In this document: in pieces, positions 9,059 to 16,919 of the stretch
How the letters are laid out: each line of letters begins with the position of its first letter
Position numbering within the stretch: the first letter of the stretch is position 1
Source: Cytophagales bacterium
GTDB lineage: Bacteria; Bacteroidota; Bacteroidia; Cytophagales; Bernardetiaceae
Length of the DNA stretch: 64,000 nt
Reading direction: 5' to 3'
Assembly: GCA_004293815.1 (NCBI GenBank)
Contig: RDZD01000024.1
Coordinates: 1 to 64,000, forward strand
Program-made: the position numbers and the translations under genes
Notes under the pieces: generated by a model
The model's input: the letters and a program-made list of their open reading frames with translations, nothing else
Told to the model about the DNA's origin: nothing
The model's database searches: none

Positions 9059-9985
9059 TTAAAAAAGTGAGTTTGGCATTTGTCTGAAAGCAAAAATTTC
9101 CATACCCAAAGCTACGCCTATGTGAATGAACATGCCCCCAAATACGCTGCCTGTACGTAAGGCCACTACGCCTAGAATCAGACCGCCAAAAATAGACCCT
9201 AAGGCTTCAGGCATAGGCTTGCCAAAGTGAATGTAGGCATACACCAAAACCATAGGATATATAGCTCCACCGCCCAAGAACTTGCTGAGAGCAAATACAA
9301 TAAATCCGCGAAAAAATATTTCTAAAGCCACAAACTGAATAGCATAGCTCAACTCATAAGCACCTACTGTAAGCCAAGCTGGCACACCCCAATATGGCTC
9401 TGCGTGCGAAGGTAAGTAACGTGGATAGGTTTCTAAAAAATCGGGACGGTATGAAGCCCACCAAAGCAAAGGCAACATGATGAGCATCATCAATGTGTAG
9501 GTGAGCCAATCAAAGTTTTGGGCAGTGCAGCCAAAAAAAGTTTTAGAATAGGGCTGATGGTTATACAAAAGCAGAATAGCCAATGGAATACCTGCATAAA
9601 CCACTGATGAGTGTAAATTAAAACTGACCTTGCGTATGAAATAGTTGATTTCAAAAACGCCCCAGTCGCGGTAATAAGAGCAGTTGCCGTTAAGCGTGGG
9701 AACGAGCAGAATAGCTGCTGAAAGCACCCAAAACTCTGGCTTTTGCCAAAAATCATGTTTCTGAAAGGCCAGAGCATAGCCTAAGACACCTACAAAATAA
9801 GGCAAAACATAAAAACCATATAGCATAGGCCAAGAACGCCAATCCTGAAAGCTCAGACTTGTGGGCCGGATGTGATAATTGACATAAAAAGATAAGCCCA
9901 AGAATATTGAAAACCCCAGTAGCAAGGAGATTGAGCCATGCTCCTTGAAAAAATCCAGCAGATAATAAAATATTTTTTTCATCAA
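9059..9985 (-). CDS. CPBP-family intramembrane protein, altered catalytic motif
   Basis: Polytopic membrane protein of the CPBP (CAAX protease/bacteriocin-processing) family, 308 residues with about eight hydrophobic segments. The C-terminal half has the three family motifs in modified form. Motif 1 is LEIFFR (221-226), so the first Glu of EExxxR is Leu. Motif 2 has His253 (YAYIHFG). Motif 3 has His288 (MFIHIG). Loss of the first Glu, thought to be catalytic in Rce1-type enzymes, makes protease activity doubtful. The gene begins 17 bases after lptB on the same strand and is likely cotranscribed with it. Confidence 0.75.
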   Translation of the reverse strand: MMKKIFYYLLDFFKEHGSISLLLGFSIFLGLSFYVNYHIRPTSLSFQDWRSWPMLYGFYVLPYFVGVLGYALAFQKHDFWQKPEFWVLSAAILLVPTLNGNCSYYRDWGVFEINYFIRKVSFNLHSSVVYAGIPLAILLLYNHQPYSKTFFGCTAQNFDWLTYTLMMLIMLPLLWWASYRPDFLETYPRYLPSHAEPYWGVPAWLTVGAYELSYAIQFVALEIFFRGFIVFALSKFLGGGAIYPMVLVYAYIHFGKPMPEALGSIFGGLILGVVALRTGSVFGGMFIHIGVALGMEIFAFRQMPNSLF

Positions 9986-10002
9986 GATAAGAGCCTACTA
10001 CG

Positions 10003-10776
10003 TTATTGGATTTCTTCAAAGCTAAATATCTTGCGCTTGTATTCGTAGTGTCGTCCAAAATAGTTGGCTTTTACGCCTTCGTTGGCGGCCACTTCTTCGG
10101 GTGTTCCCTGTAAAAAAAGCTGTCCGCTAAACATCACATACACTCTGTCTGTAATAGAGAGTGTTTCGTTAGCGTTGTGATCCGTAATAAGCACCCCAAT
10201 ATTTCGTTTTTTGAGTTTGGCTACAAGCAACTGAATATTTTCTACTGCCACAGGGTCTACACCCGCAAAAGGTTCATCAAGCAAAATAAATTTCGGGTCT
10301 GTAGCCACAGCGCGGGCTATTTCGGTTCGTCTGCGCTCGCCGCCCGATAGCATCTGCCCAAGGCTCTTACGCACATGTCCTAGCCTAAACTCTTCTATAA
10401 GAGACTCTACTTTTTCTTTTTGCTCTTTTTTGCTCAAATTTGTCATCTGAAGAGGTGCCAGAATGTTTTCTTCCACGCTCAGCGTGCGGAATACTGAAGC
10501 TTCTTGTGCCAAGTAGCCTATGCCAAGCTTGGCCCGTTTGTACATGGGCAATGTTGTGATATCCTGATCATTGAGGAAAATATTCCCACTATTGGGCTTT
10601 ATAAGACCCGTAATCATATAAAAAGAGGTGGTCTTTCCTGCACCATTGGGGCCGAGCAAGCCCACAATGTCTCCTTGTCTTACCTCCACCGACACGCCGT
10701 TGACGACTGTACGGCCTCTGTATTTTTTTACGAGCTTTTCTGCTCTTAGTATCATAGGTTCGGTGGCAAGACTCAT
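10003..10776 (-). CDS. lptB: LPS export ABC transporter ATP-binding protein LptB
   Basis: ATPase of the LptB2FG complex, which extracts lipopolysaccharide from the inner membrane. Walker A is GPNGAGKTT (42-50), the signature is LSGGE (143-147) and Walker B is FILLDE (163-168). The ERRRTEIARA continuation after the signature and DEPFAGVDP are characteristic of LptB rather than amino-acid importers. Length is 257 residues. A start at Met8 (10755) is also possible and would give the usual 250 residues. The downstream gene encodes the CPBP membrane protein. Confidence 0.93.
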   Translation of the reverse strand: MSLATEPMILRAEKLVKKYRGRTVVNGVSVEVRQGDIVGLLGPNGAGKTTSFYMITGLIKPNSGNIFLNDQDITTLPMYKRAKLGIGYLAQEASVFRTLSVEENILAPLQMTNLSKKEQKEKVESLIEEFRLGHVRKSLGQMLSGGERRRTEIARAVATDPKFILLDEPFAGVDPVAVENIQLLVAKLKKRNIGVLITDHNANETLSITDRVYVMFSGQLFLQGTPEEVAANEGVKANYFGRHYEYKRKIFSFEEIQ

Positions 10777-11084
10777 TTGACAAAGAAGGATAGTGTTATA
10801 AACCGCAAAAATACGACTTCAGCACTTAAAAACACTAAGCCGAACGTTAAAAATTACTAAAATCATACTTGCGTGTGCGAGGACGCGAAGTAAACTCTTG
10901 CAGGAATGTATCGTGTCTGTTTTATAGTGCTTTGTGCGGTATAGAAACAAAAAACTTGGTGCAGAAAGCCCTCAAAAAATTTGGAGTTTGTTTTGTAATG
11001 CACTATTTTTACATGATTTAACAAACAATACGCACAGTATTGATTAAAGCCCTTTACATAGCATCTTAAATACCCTGTTTTTTT
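10777..11084. other. Divergent intergenic region between lptB and phaC
   Basis: About 308 bases between divergent genes. Plus-strand CAAAAATA at 10806-10813 (TATTTTTG on the minus strand) is a possible -7 element for lptB. No good consensus is seen for phaC. A 75-codon minus-strand open frame here has no protein-like features and I do not call it. Confidence 0.4.
10806..10813 (-). promoter_or_regulatory. Possible -7 element of lptB
   Basis: Reads TATTTTTG on the coding strand, about 30 bases before the lptB start. No clear -33 element. Confidence 0.3.
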
Positions 11085-12137
11085 ATGCAAGAGAATATTG
11101 AAAAAATAACAAAGGAGATGGTAGCCACTTCCGAAAAATTATTGAAAGGCTATCAAATGCTCTCTGAAATTGAAGACGTAGATTTGGCCACCGCCGAAAA
11201 AGAGCTTGTTTTTCAGGTAGATAAACTCCGTCTTTTCCGTTATGTGTCCGAAAAGCGCACTTGCAAAGTTCCTTTGCTCATGGTTTACGCGCTTGTAAAC
11301 CGCTTTGAGATGTTAGACCTTCAGCCAGACCGCAGCTTTGTGCGTAATATGCTGAACGCTGGTATTGATGTGTATGTAATTGATTGGGGCTATCCTACCA
11401 AACAGGATCGATACCTTACAATGCATGATTATATCAATGGCTACATTGGTGACTGCGTAGATTATATCCGAAAAACACATAAAATACCAAAGGTAAATCT
11501 TTTGGGTATTTGTCAAGGTGGCACTTTCTCTACTATTTTTTCTGCTCTTCACCCTAACAAGGTGCAAACTCTTACCACGCTAGTAGCTCCTTTTGACTTT
11601 GATACCGAAGATGGTTTGTTGTTCAAGTGGTCACGCTCTTTAGACGTGGATAAAGTGGTAGACTGCAACGATGGTTTAGTGCCTGGTGAGTTTTTAAACA
11701 TGGGTTTTGACATGCTCAAGCCGCTCAGCAAAGTAAAGAAATTCAACTCTTTACCAGACATGATGACAGATAAAGCCAAGTTGATGAACTTCCTCCGCAT
11801 GGAGAAGTGGGTGGCTGACAGTCCTTCTCAGGCAGGAGAATGCTACCGTCAATTCATTAAGGATTTGTATCAAAACAATAAACTCATTAAAGGTGAGTTG
11901 ATTATAGATGGTGAAAAGGTCAATCTCAAAAATATTACGATGCCTGTTCTCAATATTTATGCTTCAGACGACCATCTCGTACCGCCTTCCGCTACTAAGC
12001 CGCTCAATGAGCATGTAGGAACAAAGGACAAGGAGCTTTATGAGTTTCCTGGTGGACATATTGGCGTATTTGTGGGCAACCGTTCTCAAAAAGAACTTGC
12101 TCCTAAAGTAGCAAATTTTATTAAAGACCGCGCCTAG
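11085..12137 (+). CDS. phaC: Polyhydroxyalkanoate synthase, class III-type PhaC subunit
   Basis: Polymerises hydroxyacyl-CoA into polyhydroxyalkanoate storage granules. It is an alpha/beta hydrolase of 350 residues, the short class III/IV length rather than the roughly 600 of class I. The lipase-like box is GICQGG with Cys143, followed by Asp296 (SDDHLVP) and His325 (GGHIG). These residues sit at a constant offset of six from Cys149, Asp302 and His331 of the Allochromatium vinosum enzyme. Class III PhaC needs a PhaE partner; none is recognisable in this window. phaB lies 1.1 kb downstream on the opposite strand. A strong bidirectional terminator follows. Confidence 0.92.
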   Translation: MQENIEKITKEMVATSEKLLKGYQMLSEIEDVDLATAEKELVFQVDKLRLFRYVSEKRTCKVPLLMVYALVNRFEMLDLQPDRSFVRNMLNAGIDVYVIDWGYPTKQDRYLTMHDYINGYIGDCVDYIRKTHKIPKVNLLGICQGGTFSTIFSALHPNKVQTLTTLVAPFDFDTEDGLLFKWSRSLDVDKVVDCNDGLVPGEFLNMGFDMLKPLSKVKKFNSLPDMMTDKAKLMNFLRMEKWVADSPSQAGECYRQFIKDLYQNNKLIKGELIIDGEKVNLKNITMPVLNIYASDDHLVPPSATKPLNEHVGTKDKELYEFPGGHIGVFVGNRSQKELAPKVANFIKDRA

Positions 12138-12150
12138 TTTTTTCATAAAC

Positions 12151-12195
12151 AAAAAAAGAGCAAGTAGACTGTAATGGTTTACTTGCTCTTTTTTT
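12151..12195. terminator. Bidirectional terminator between phaC and lplA
   Basis: A perfect 16-bp inverted repeat (12151-12166 with 12180-12195) has A7 at one end and T7 at the other, so it can terminate both convergent genes. The loop is 13 bases. Confidence 0.85.
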
Positions 12196-12197
12196 GC

Positions 12198-13172
12198 TCA
12201 AAAAAGCCAGTCTAGCCACTCTTGAGCTTGATGTGGGTTTTGAAAGTATTTTTCTAGGACTTGTAAGAGCGCGCTGGACTCGTAAGGCACACCGCTGAGT
12301 ACCTTGCGTAGATCATTCAGTAGCTCTTCTGAAAAAATATGGGGTGTAAGCACTTCAAAATCCTTGAATATGCAGCCGCTCGCCAACTGGATAGTGAGTG
12401 CAAAAGGGCGGTTTGTATTGGCTTCTTTTTGAATGCTGCACTCAGGAGAACGGCCAAAGTTCCATTCCCAGCTTTTGTATTTGCTTTGGGCTAGGTCGTG
12501 TATAGCAGCCCACTCAGTAGATGTGGGGCTGATACTTGCGTGATTTATACCACAGATTTTTTCTGCTAAATAACTTTTAAATAAAGGCAAAGTCCAATCT
12601 GGGCTCAAGTAAGGCTTGATGTTTTGTACTTTGCTGCGTACCGATTTCATGCTTTTGGACTCCACACGGCCAATGCACACGTCCAAAGCGCGTTCTAAAT
12701 ATTCTAGGTTGCTATCAAACAGCAATGTACCGTGGCTAAACATCATGCGTTTGGATGTGTATTGTGCATTACCTGATATTTTTCGCCCCTCAGCAATCAA
12801 ATCGCCTCGTTTGTTAATTTCTGCTGGCACTCCCAAGTCGTTGAGTGCCGCGCAGACTGGCTCGTTGAACCAGCGAAAATTAGCCACTTTCTTCTGGTCG
12901 TGCGGACAAATGAAGCTAAAGTTGATGTTGCCTAAATCATGATAGACTGTACCACCGCCTGAAATACGCCTCAAAACATCTATATTTTGTGCTTTTGCAA
13001 AGCGATGATTGATTTCCTCTAATGTGTTTTGATTTTTGCCCAGTACCAGACAAGGGGAGTTGACATACAACAAAAAATAGCTGTCTTGCTGTGGCCAATT
13101 GAGTGCACAGTACTCTTCAAGAGCCAAGTTGAGAGCCGGCTCGTGATTATCTTGGTTGTCAATAAACAGCAC
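12198..13172 (-). CDS. lplA: Lipoate-protein ligase A
   Basis: Activates free lipoate with ATP and attaches it to the E2 subunits of 2-oxoacid dehydrogenases and to GcvH. The biotin/lipoate ligase fold shows VLGKNQNT, RRISGGGTVYHDLGN (about 88-102) and INFSF, and a later ISGNAQY. The C-terminal accessory domain is present (about residues 250-324), as in E. coli LplA, so it should do both half-reactions. Length is 324 residues. It sits between phaC and phaB but shows no functional link to them. The stop lies next to the shared terminator. Confidence 0.92.
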   Translation of the reverse strand: MLFIDNQDNHEPALNLALEEYCALNWPQQDSYFLLYVNSPCLVLGKNQNTLEEINHRFAKAQNIDVLRRISGGGTVYHDLGNINFSFICPHDQKKVANFRWFNEPVCAALNDLGVPAEINKRGDLIAEGRKISGNAQYTSKRMMFSHGTLLFDSNLEYLERALDVCIGRVESKSMKSVRSKVQNIKPYLSPDWTLPLFKSYLAEKICGINHASISPTSTEWAAIHDLAQSKYKSWEWNFGRSPECSIQKEANTNRPFALTIQLASGCIFKDFEVLTPHIFSEELLNDLRKVLSGVPYESSALLQVLEKYFQNPHQAQEWLDWLF

Positions 13173-13262
13173 AGCAAGTTTTGTTTAGGGTGAAAGAAAA
13201 CGCAAACAACACCCCACAGAAACGAGCAAGGTGTTGTTTGTAAAATTCAAAATTTCAGCGAT

Positions 13263-14009
13263 TTAATACACGTGCTGTCCGCCGTTGATAGAAAGGTTAG
13301 CTCCTGTCATAAAACCTGCAGCGTCAGAACTTAAATAAACCACCGCAGAGGCAATTTCATCAGGTGTACCCAAACGCTTGACAGGAATACCTGCAATGAT
13401 TTGATTTCTGATTTCTTCTTTAACAGCCATCACCATATCTGTGCCAATATAACCAGGGGAAAGCGTATTAACCGTCACGCCCTTGTCGGCCACTTCCATA
13501 GCTAAAGATTTTGTGAAACCGTGCATACCAGCTTTGGCAGCACTGTAGTTGGTTTGTCCAAACTGACCGCGTTGACCGTTCACCGATGAAATGTTGATGA
13601 TACGACCGAAACCGCGCTCCACCATCTTGCCAATAACGTGTCTGGTGCAGTTAAAAACGCTGTCTAAGTTGGTACTCATCACTTCGCGCCATTGCTCGGG
13701 CGACATCTTCAAGAAGCGACCGTCTTTAGTAATACCAGCATTATTAACGAGAATATCTACAGAACCTACTTCTGCTTCAATTTTGGCCACCATACCACCC
13801 ACCGATTCGTAGCTGGTTACATCGCCTTCAAAAATTGCAAAGTTGTACCCCGCAGCTTTCATGGCGTTTTGCCACTCTTGCGCCTTGGCCAAATTGCGGT
13901 AATTAGCCACAACGGTGTAACCTTGATCTGCCAATTTTTTACAAATCGCTGAACCTATACCGCCTGTTGCGCCTGTAACGAGGGCAACGAGTTTATTATT
14001 TTTATCCAT
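13263..14009 (-). CDS. phaB: Acetoacetyl-CoA reductase (PhaB-type SDR)
   Basis: NADPH-dependent short-chain reductase making (R)-3-hydroxybutyryl-CoA for polymer synthesis. It has the nucleotide motif TGATGGIG (about 13-20), NNAG, the catalytic Ser in ISSVNG and Tyr/Lys in YSAAKAG. The phrase NGQRGQFGQTNYSAAKAG and the C-terminal NGGQHVY resemble PhaB more closely than FabG. Length is 248 residues. With phaC at 11085 it makes two of the three classic PHA steps; no thiolase is in the window. A FabG role in fatty acid synthesis remains possible. Confidence 0.88.
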   Translation of the reverse strand: MDKNNKLVALVTGATGGIGSAICKKLADQGYTVVANYRNLAKAQEWQNAMKAAGYNFAIFEGDVTSYESVGGMVAKIEAEVGSVDILVNNAGITKDGRFLKMSPEQWREVMSTNLDSVFNCTRHVIGKMVERGFGRIINISSVNGQRGQFGQTNYSAAKAGMHGFTKSLAMEVADKGVTVNTLSPGYIGTDMVMAVKEEIRNQIIAGIPVKRLGTPDEIASAVVYLSSDAAGFMTGANLSINGGQHVY

Positions 14010-14192
14010 AAGTGAGGGTTTTATAAGATTTTAGATTGCTATTGCCAAAAAAAAGGCAGATTATTTATAAAAACAATCTTTCGGCAATTTTTTTTTGTTT
14101 TTTTTTGCATAGGCATTTTTGCTTTGTAGCCTACAAGCTCAGCCCAAAATGTGTCAAGCCACTACAACCATTTTTTTTCAACGGAAGCCGTC

Positions 14193-16649
14193 ATGTCTCA
14201 AACCATTATTTCAGCTCAAGAAATAGGAAACGTTTACGAATTATACAAAAACTACAAGATATTAACAGACAGTAGAAAGTGGGCATCGCCAGAAAATACG
14301 CTTTTTGTCGCTCTGAAAGGTGACCGTCATAATGGACATGAATTTATTGTTAGTCTCTACGAGCGTGGCTTTAGGCACTTTATTGTTTCAGAAAAGCCAA
14401 GCCGTGATTTAGAAAATGCCCAACTGATTGTCGTGCCTAATACTTTGCATTTCTTGCAAACCTTAGCACAATACAAACGTTCCCAAATGCCTTATCCTGT
14501 AGTGGGTATCACTGGCAGCAATGGGAAAACAGTAGTCAAAGAGTGGTTGGGGCAGTTGCTTTCGCCTTATAAAAGTGTGGTAAAAAGCCCCAAAAGTTTT
14601 AACTCTCAGTTGGGTGTGGCTATTTCTGTATGGCAGATGACCCAAAAGCATGAAGTGGCTGTGTTTGAAGCAGGGATCTCTACCACCAATGAGATGCAAC
14701 GTTTAGAAGCCATGATTCAACCTACCATTGGGATTTTTACAAACATTGGCAGCGCGCATGATGAAGGTTTTGAAAATAGGCTTACTAAGATAGAAGAAAA
14801 GGCCAAACTCTTTCAAAATTGCCAAACTCTTATCTATTCCTCAGACTACCCGATTCTTCATACTTTTCTTGCTAAAAACTTTGCGCCTGCTAAGCTTGTG
14901 GCATGGACTTTTGCTAAACAAGAAAATGCTGTCAGGATAGAAAAAAGCACGTTTGAAACGCATGCTACCGTTCTCACTTTTAGGTTCAGGCAAAAAGACT
15001 ATCGTTTCATACTGCCCTTTCAAGATCAAAGTTCTTTAGAAAACGCTCTACATACTATTTTTACGGCTCTTTTGCTTGGTCTAAATGCTCAGGAAATTCA
15101 GCAGGGCTTACAGCATTTGCACAGACTAGACATGCGACTCAGCCTTAAGGAAGGGCAAAATCAAAGCCTGATTATAGACGATACTTACAGCAATGATTTG
15201 GATAGTCTACCTGTGGCTTTAGATTTCTTGAATGAGCAAGCGGCTAACAGACCTCACAAATTGGCTATACTTTCGCAACCTGCCCAAATGGGGCTTTCTG
15301 TTGCCGAATTAGAGCTAGAAACTCAGAAGATAGCTTTAGAAAAAGGCATATCAGAGCTTTGGTATGTCTCTACTACAAATGCTACGCGGCTTAATCAGTC
15401 ACTTCTTCCCACTAGGTACTTTGCTGACACAGCGATGCTGATCAGTGCTCTAAAAGCAGAACCGCTTTCAAAAGATTATGTCGTTTTGATAAAAGGCGCA
15501 CGAAAGTATGAGTTTGAGCAAGTGGTTAAGCTGCTTGATGCCAAACAGCATGACACAGTACTTGAAATTAGTCTAGAAGCCATTTCTCACAACCTCAATT
15601 TTTATAAGCGTCAGCTAAGCCCACACACCAAATTGATGGTGATGGTCAAAGCACTAGCCTATGGCAGCGGATATAAAGAAGTAGCTCAGCTTATGGCTTA
15701 TCACTCTGTACATTACTTAGCGGTGGCTTATACCGATGAGGGCGTTTATTTGCGGCAACATGGCATACGCCTTCCCATCATGGTGCTCAATCCTCTGCCA
15801 GAAAGTTTCGATTTGTTGCTTGCGCACAATCTGGAGCCAGAAATTTATAGTCTCAGAATACTCTGTCAATGGATTAGCTTCTTAAATAAGCAGCACTCAG
15901 CTCCTAAACATGCCATTCACCTTAAACTGGACACTGGCATGAGGCGTTTGGGCTTTGAAGAAGACGAGTTGGTTACTGCTGTTTTACAAATCAAAGCTTG
16001 TGCTACGCCTATTCACGTGGCTTCTGTTTTTACGCATTTGGCAGCTTCAGAAAGCCCCGCTCACGAAGATTTTACACGTTTGCAAATTGCCAAATTTCAG
16101 GCAGGAGCTAAAGCCCTAGAAGCCTTGTTGGGCTACAAGCCGCTTCTTCATGTCCTTAACTCAGCAGGGATTGTCAAGTATCCAGAGTTTCATTTTGATA
16201 TGGTTCGCTTAGGTATGGGGCTTTATGGTGTAGAAACTTCTGAAACCCATATCCATGATTTGAGAGCTATTAGCAGCCTTAAAACACACATTTCACAAAT
16301 TAAACACATTAAAAAAGGCGAGACCGTGGGCTATGGACGGCGCGGTGTGGCTCAGCAGGATATGCGCATTGCTACTGTTGCCATAGGTTACGCTGACGGA
16401 TACGACCGAAGATTTGGGCTGGGAAATGGACAAATGCTTGTAAATGGACATCTTGTGCCTACAATAGGCTCTATCTGCATGGATATGTGTATGCTCGCAT
16501 TAGGCGACGCACCCGCGCAGGAAGGCGACGAAGTGCTGGTCTTTGGAGAGGAACTGCCGATTCAACAGCTAGCCAATAACATAGGCACGATAGCTTACGA
16601 AGTACTGACCAATGTAGGCTATAGAGTTAAGAGAGTATTTTATTGGTAA
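14193..16649 (+). CDS. murF-alr: Bifunctional MurF ligase / alanine racemase
   Basis: A fusion of UDP-MurNAc-tripeptide:D-Ala-D-Ala ligase with alanine racemase, known from Bacteroidota. Residues 1-450 are MurF: GITGSNGKT (105-113) binds ATP, EAGIS and NIGSAHDEGF follow, and the DDTYSND region (329-335) begins the C-terminal domain. Residues 455-818 are a PLP-dependent racemase with Lys486 in VMVKALAYG, LKLDTGMRRLGF and GYADGYDR. The enzyme would both make D-Ala and use D-Ala-D-Ala. ATG 14193 is preferred; a GTG at 14151 would add 14 residues. Confidence 0.94.
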   Translation: MSQTIISAQEIGNVYELYKNYKILTDSRKWASPENTLFVALKGDRHNGHEFIVSLYERGFRHFIVSEKPSRDLENAQLIVVPNTLHFLQTLAQYKRSQMPYPVVGITGSNGKTVVKEWLGQLLSPYKSVVKSPKSFNSQLGVAISVWQMTQKHEVAVFEAGISTTNEMQRLEAMIQPTIGIFTNIGSAHDEGFENRLTKIEEKAKLFQNCQTLIYSSDYPILHTFLAKNFAPAKLVAWTFAKQENAVRIEKSTFETHATVLTFRFRQKDYRFILPFQDQSSLENALHTIFTALLLGLNAQEIQQGLQHLHRLDMRLSLKEGQNQSLIIDDTYSNDLDSLPVALDFLNEQAANRPHKLAILSQPAQMGLSVAELELETQKIALEKGISELWYVSTTNATRLNQSLLPTRYFADTAMLISALKAEPLSKDYVVLIKGARKYEFEQVVKLLDAKQHDTVLEISLEAISHNLNFYKRQLSPHTKLMVMVKALAYGSGYKEVAQLMAYHSVHYLAVAYTDEGVYLRQHGIRLPIMVLNPLPESFDLLLAHNLEPEIYSLRILCQWISFLNKQHSAPKHAIHLKLDTGMRRLGFEEDELVTAVLQIKACATPIHVASVFTHLAASESPAHEDFTRLQIAKFQAGAKALEALLGYKPLLHVLNSAGIVKYPEFHFDMVRLGMGLYGVETSETHIHDLRAISSLKTHISQIKHIKKGETVGYGRRGVAQQDMRIATVAIGYADGYDRRFGLGNGQMLVNGHLVPTIGSICMDMCMLALGDAPAQEGDEVLVFGEELPIQQLANNIGTIAYEVLTNVGYRVKRVFYW

Positions 16650-16696
16650 GCGCATGACTTCAGCATGATTGAATGTTAAGGTTTTTTTTAGAGTGA

Positions 16697-16837
16697 GGTA
16701 CAACGACGAATAAATTTGGTACTCATGCACCTTTTGTGGGTGTTTCATACCCAGAAAGAGTGCTGGCGATTGGTGTCTTTGAACTCTCGGCGGCTTCTTT
16801 TGAGTATTTTTTATCAGAGGCCAGAAATAAAAAATAA
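16697..16837 (+). pseudogene. Short open stretch without ATG, possible gene remnant
   Basis: Between an in-frame TGA (16694) and TAA (16835) lie 46 sense codons whose translation looks protein-like, with the phrases GTHAPFVGVSYPER and FELSAASFEYFLSEA. There is no ATG; a GTG occurs inside. I do not recognise the family. It could be the tail of a decayed gene, or chance. The rest of this 270-base gap holds the candidate promoter of the next gene. Confidence 0.2.
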
Positions 16838-16871
16838 GTTATTTATCTGCAATTATTAAGGACACAATGAT

Positions 16872-16879
16872 TAACTTTG
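16872..16879 (+). promoter_or_regulatory. Possible -7 element of the BNR-repeat gene
   Basis: TAACTTTG matches TAnnTTTG, 40 bases before the start codon at 16920. The -33 element is not clear. Confidence 0.35.
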
Positions 16880-16919
16880 TGAATAATGATTTCTCAGAAC
16901 TGTTAATTTTTGTTAAAAT

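Noticed and set aside
9059-9985. CPBP protein as an abortive-infection (Abi) defence gene
   Set aside because: It is joined to lptB, has altered catalytic residues, and no defence genes are nearby.
11085-14009. A phaE or phasin gene near phaC
   Set aside because: Neighbouring frames encode lplA and phaB; no helical granule-associated protein candidate is present in the window.
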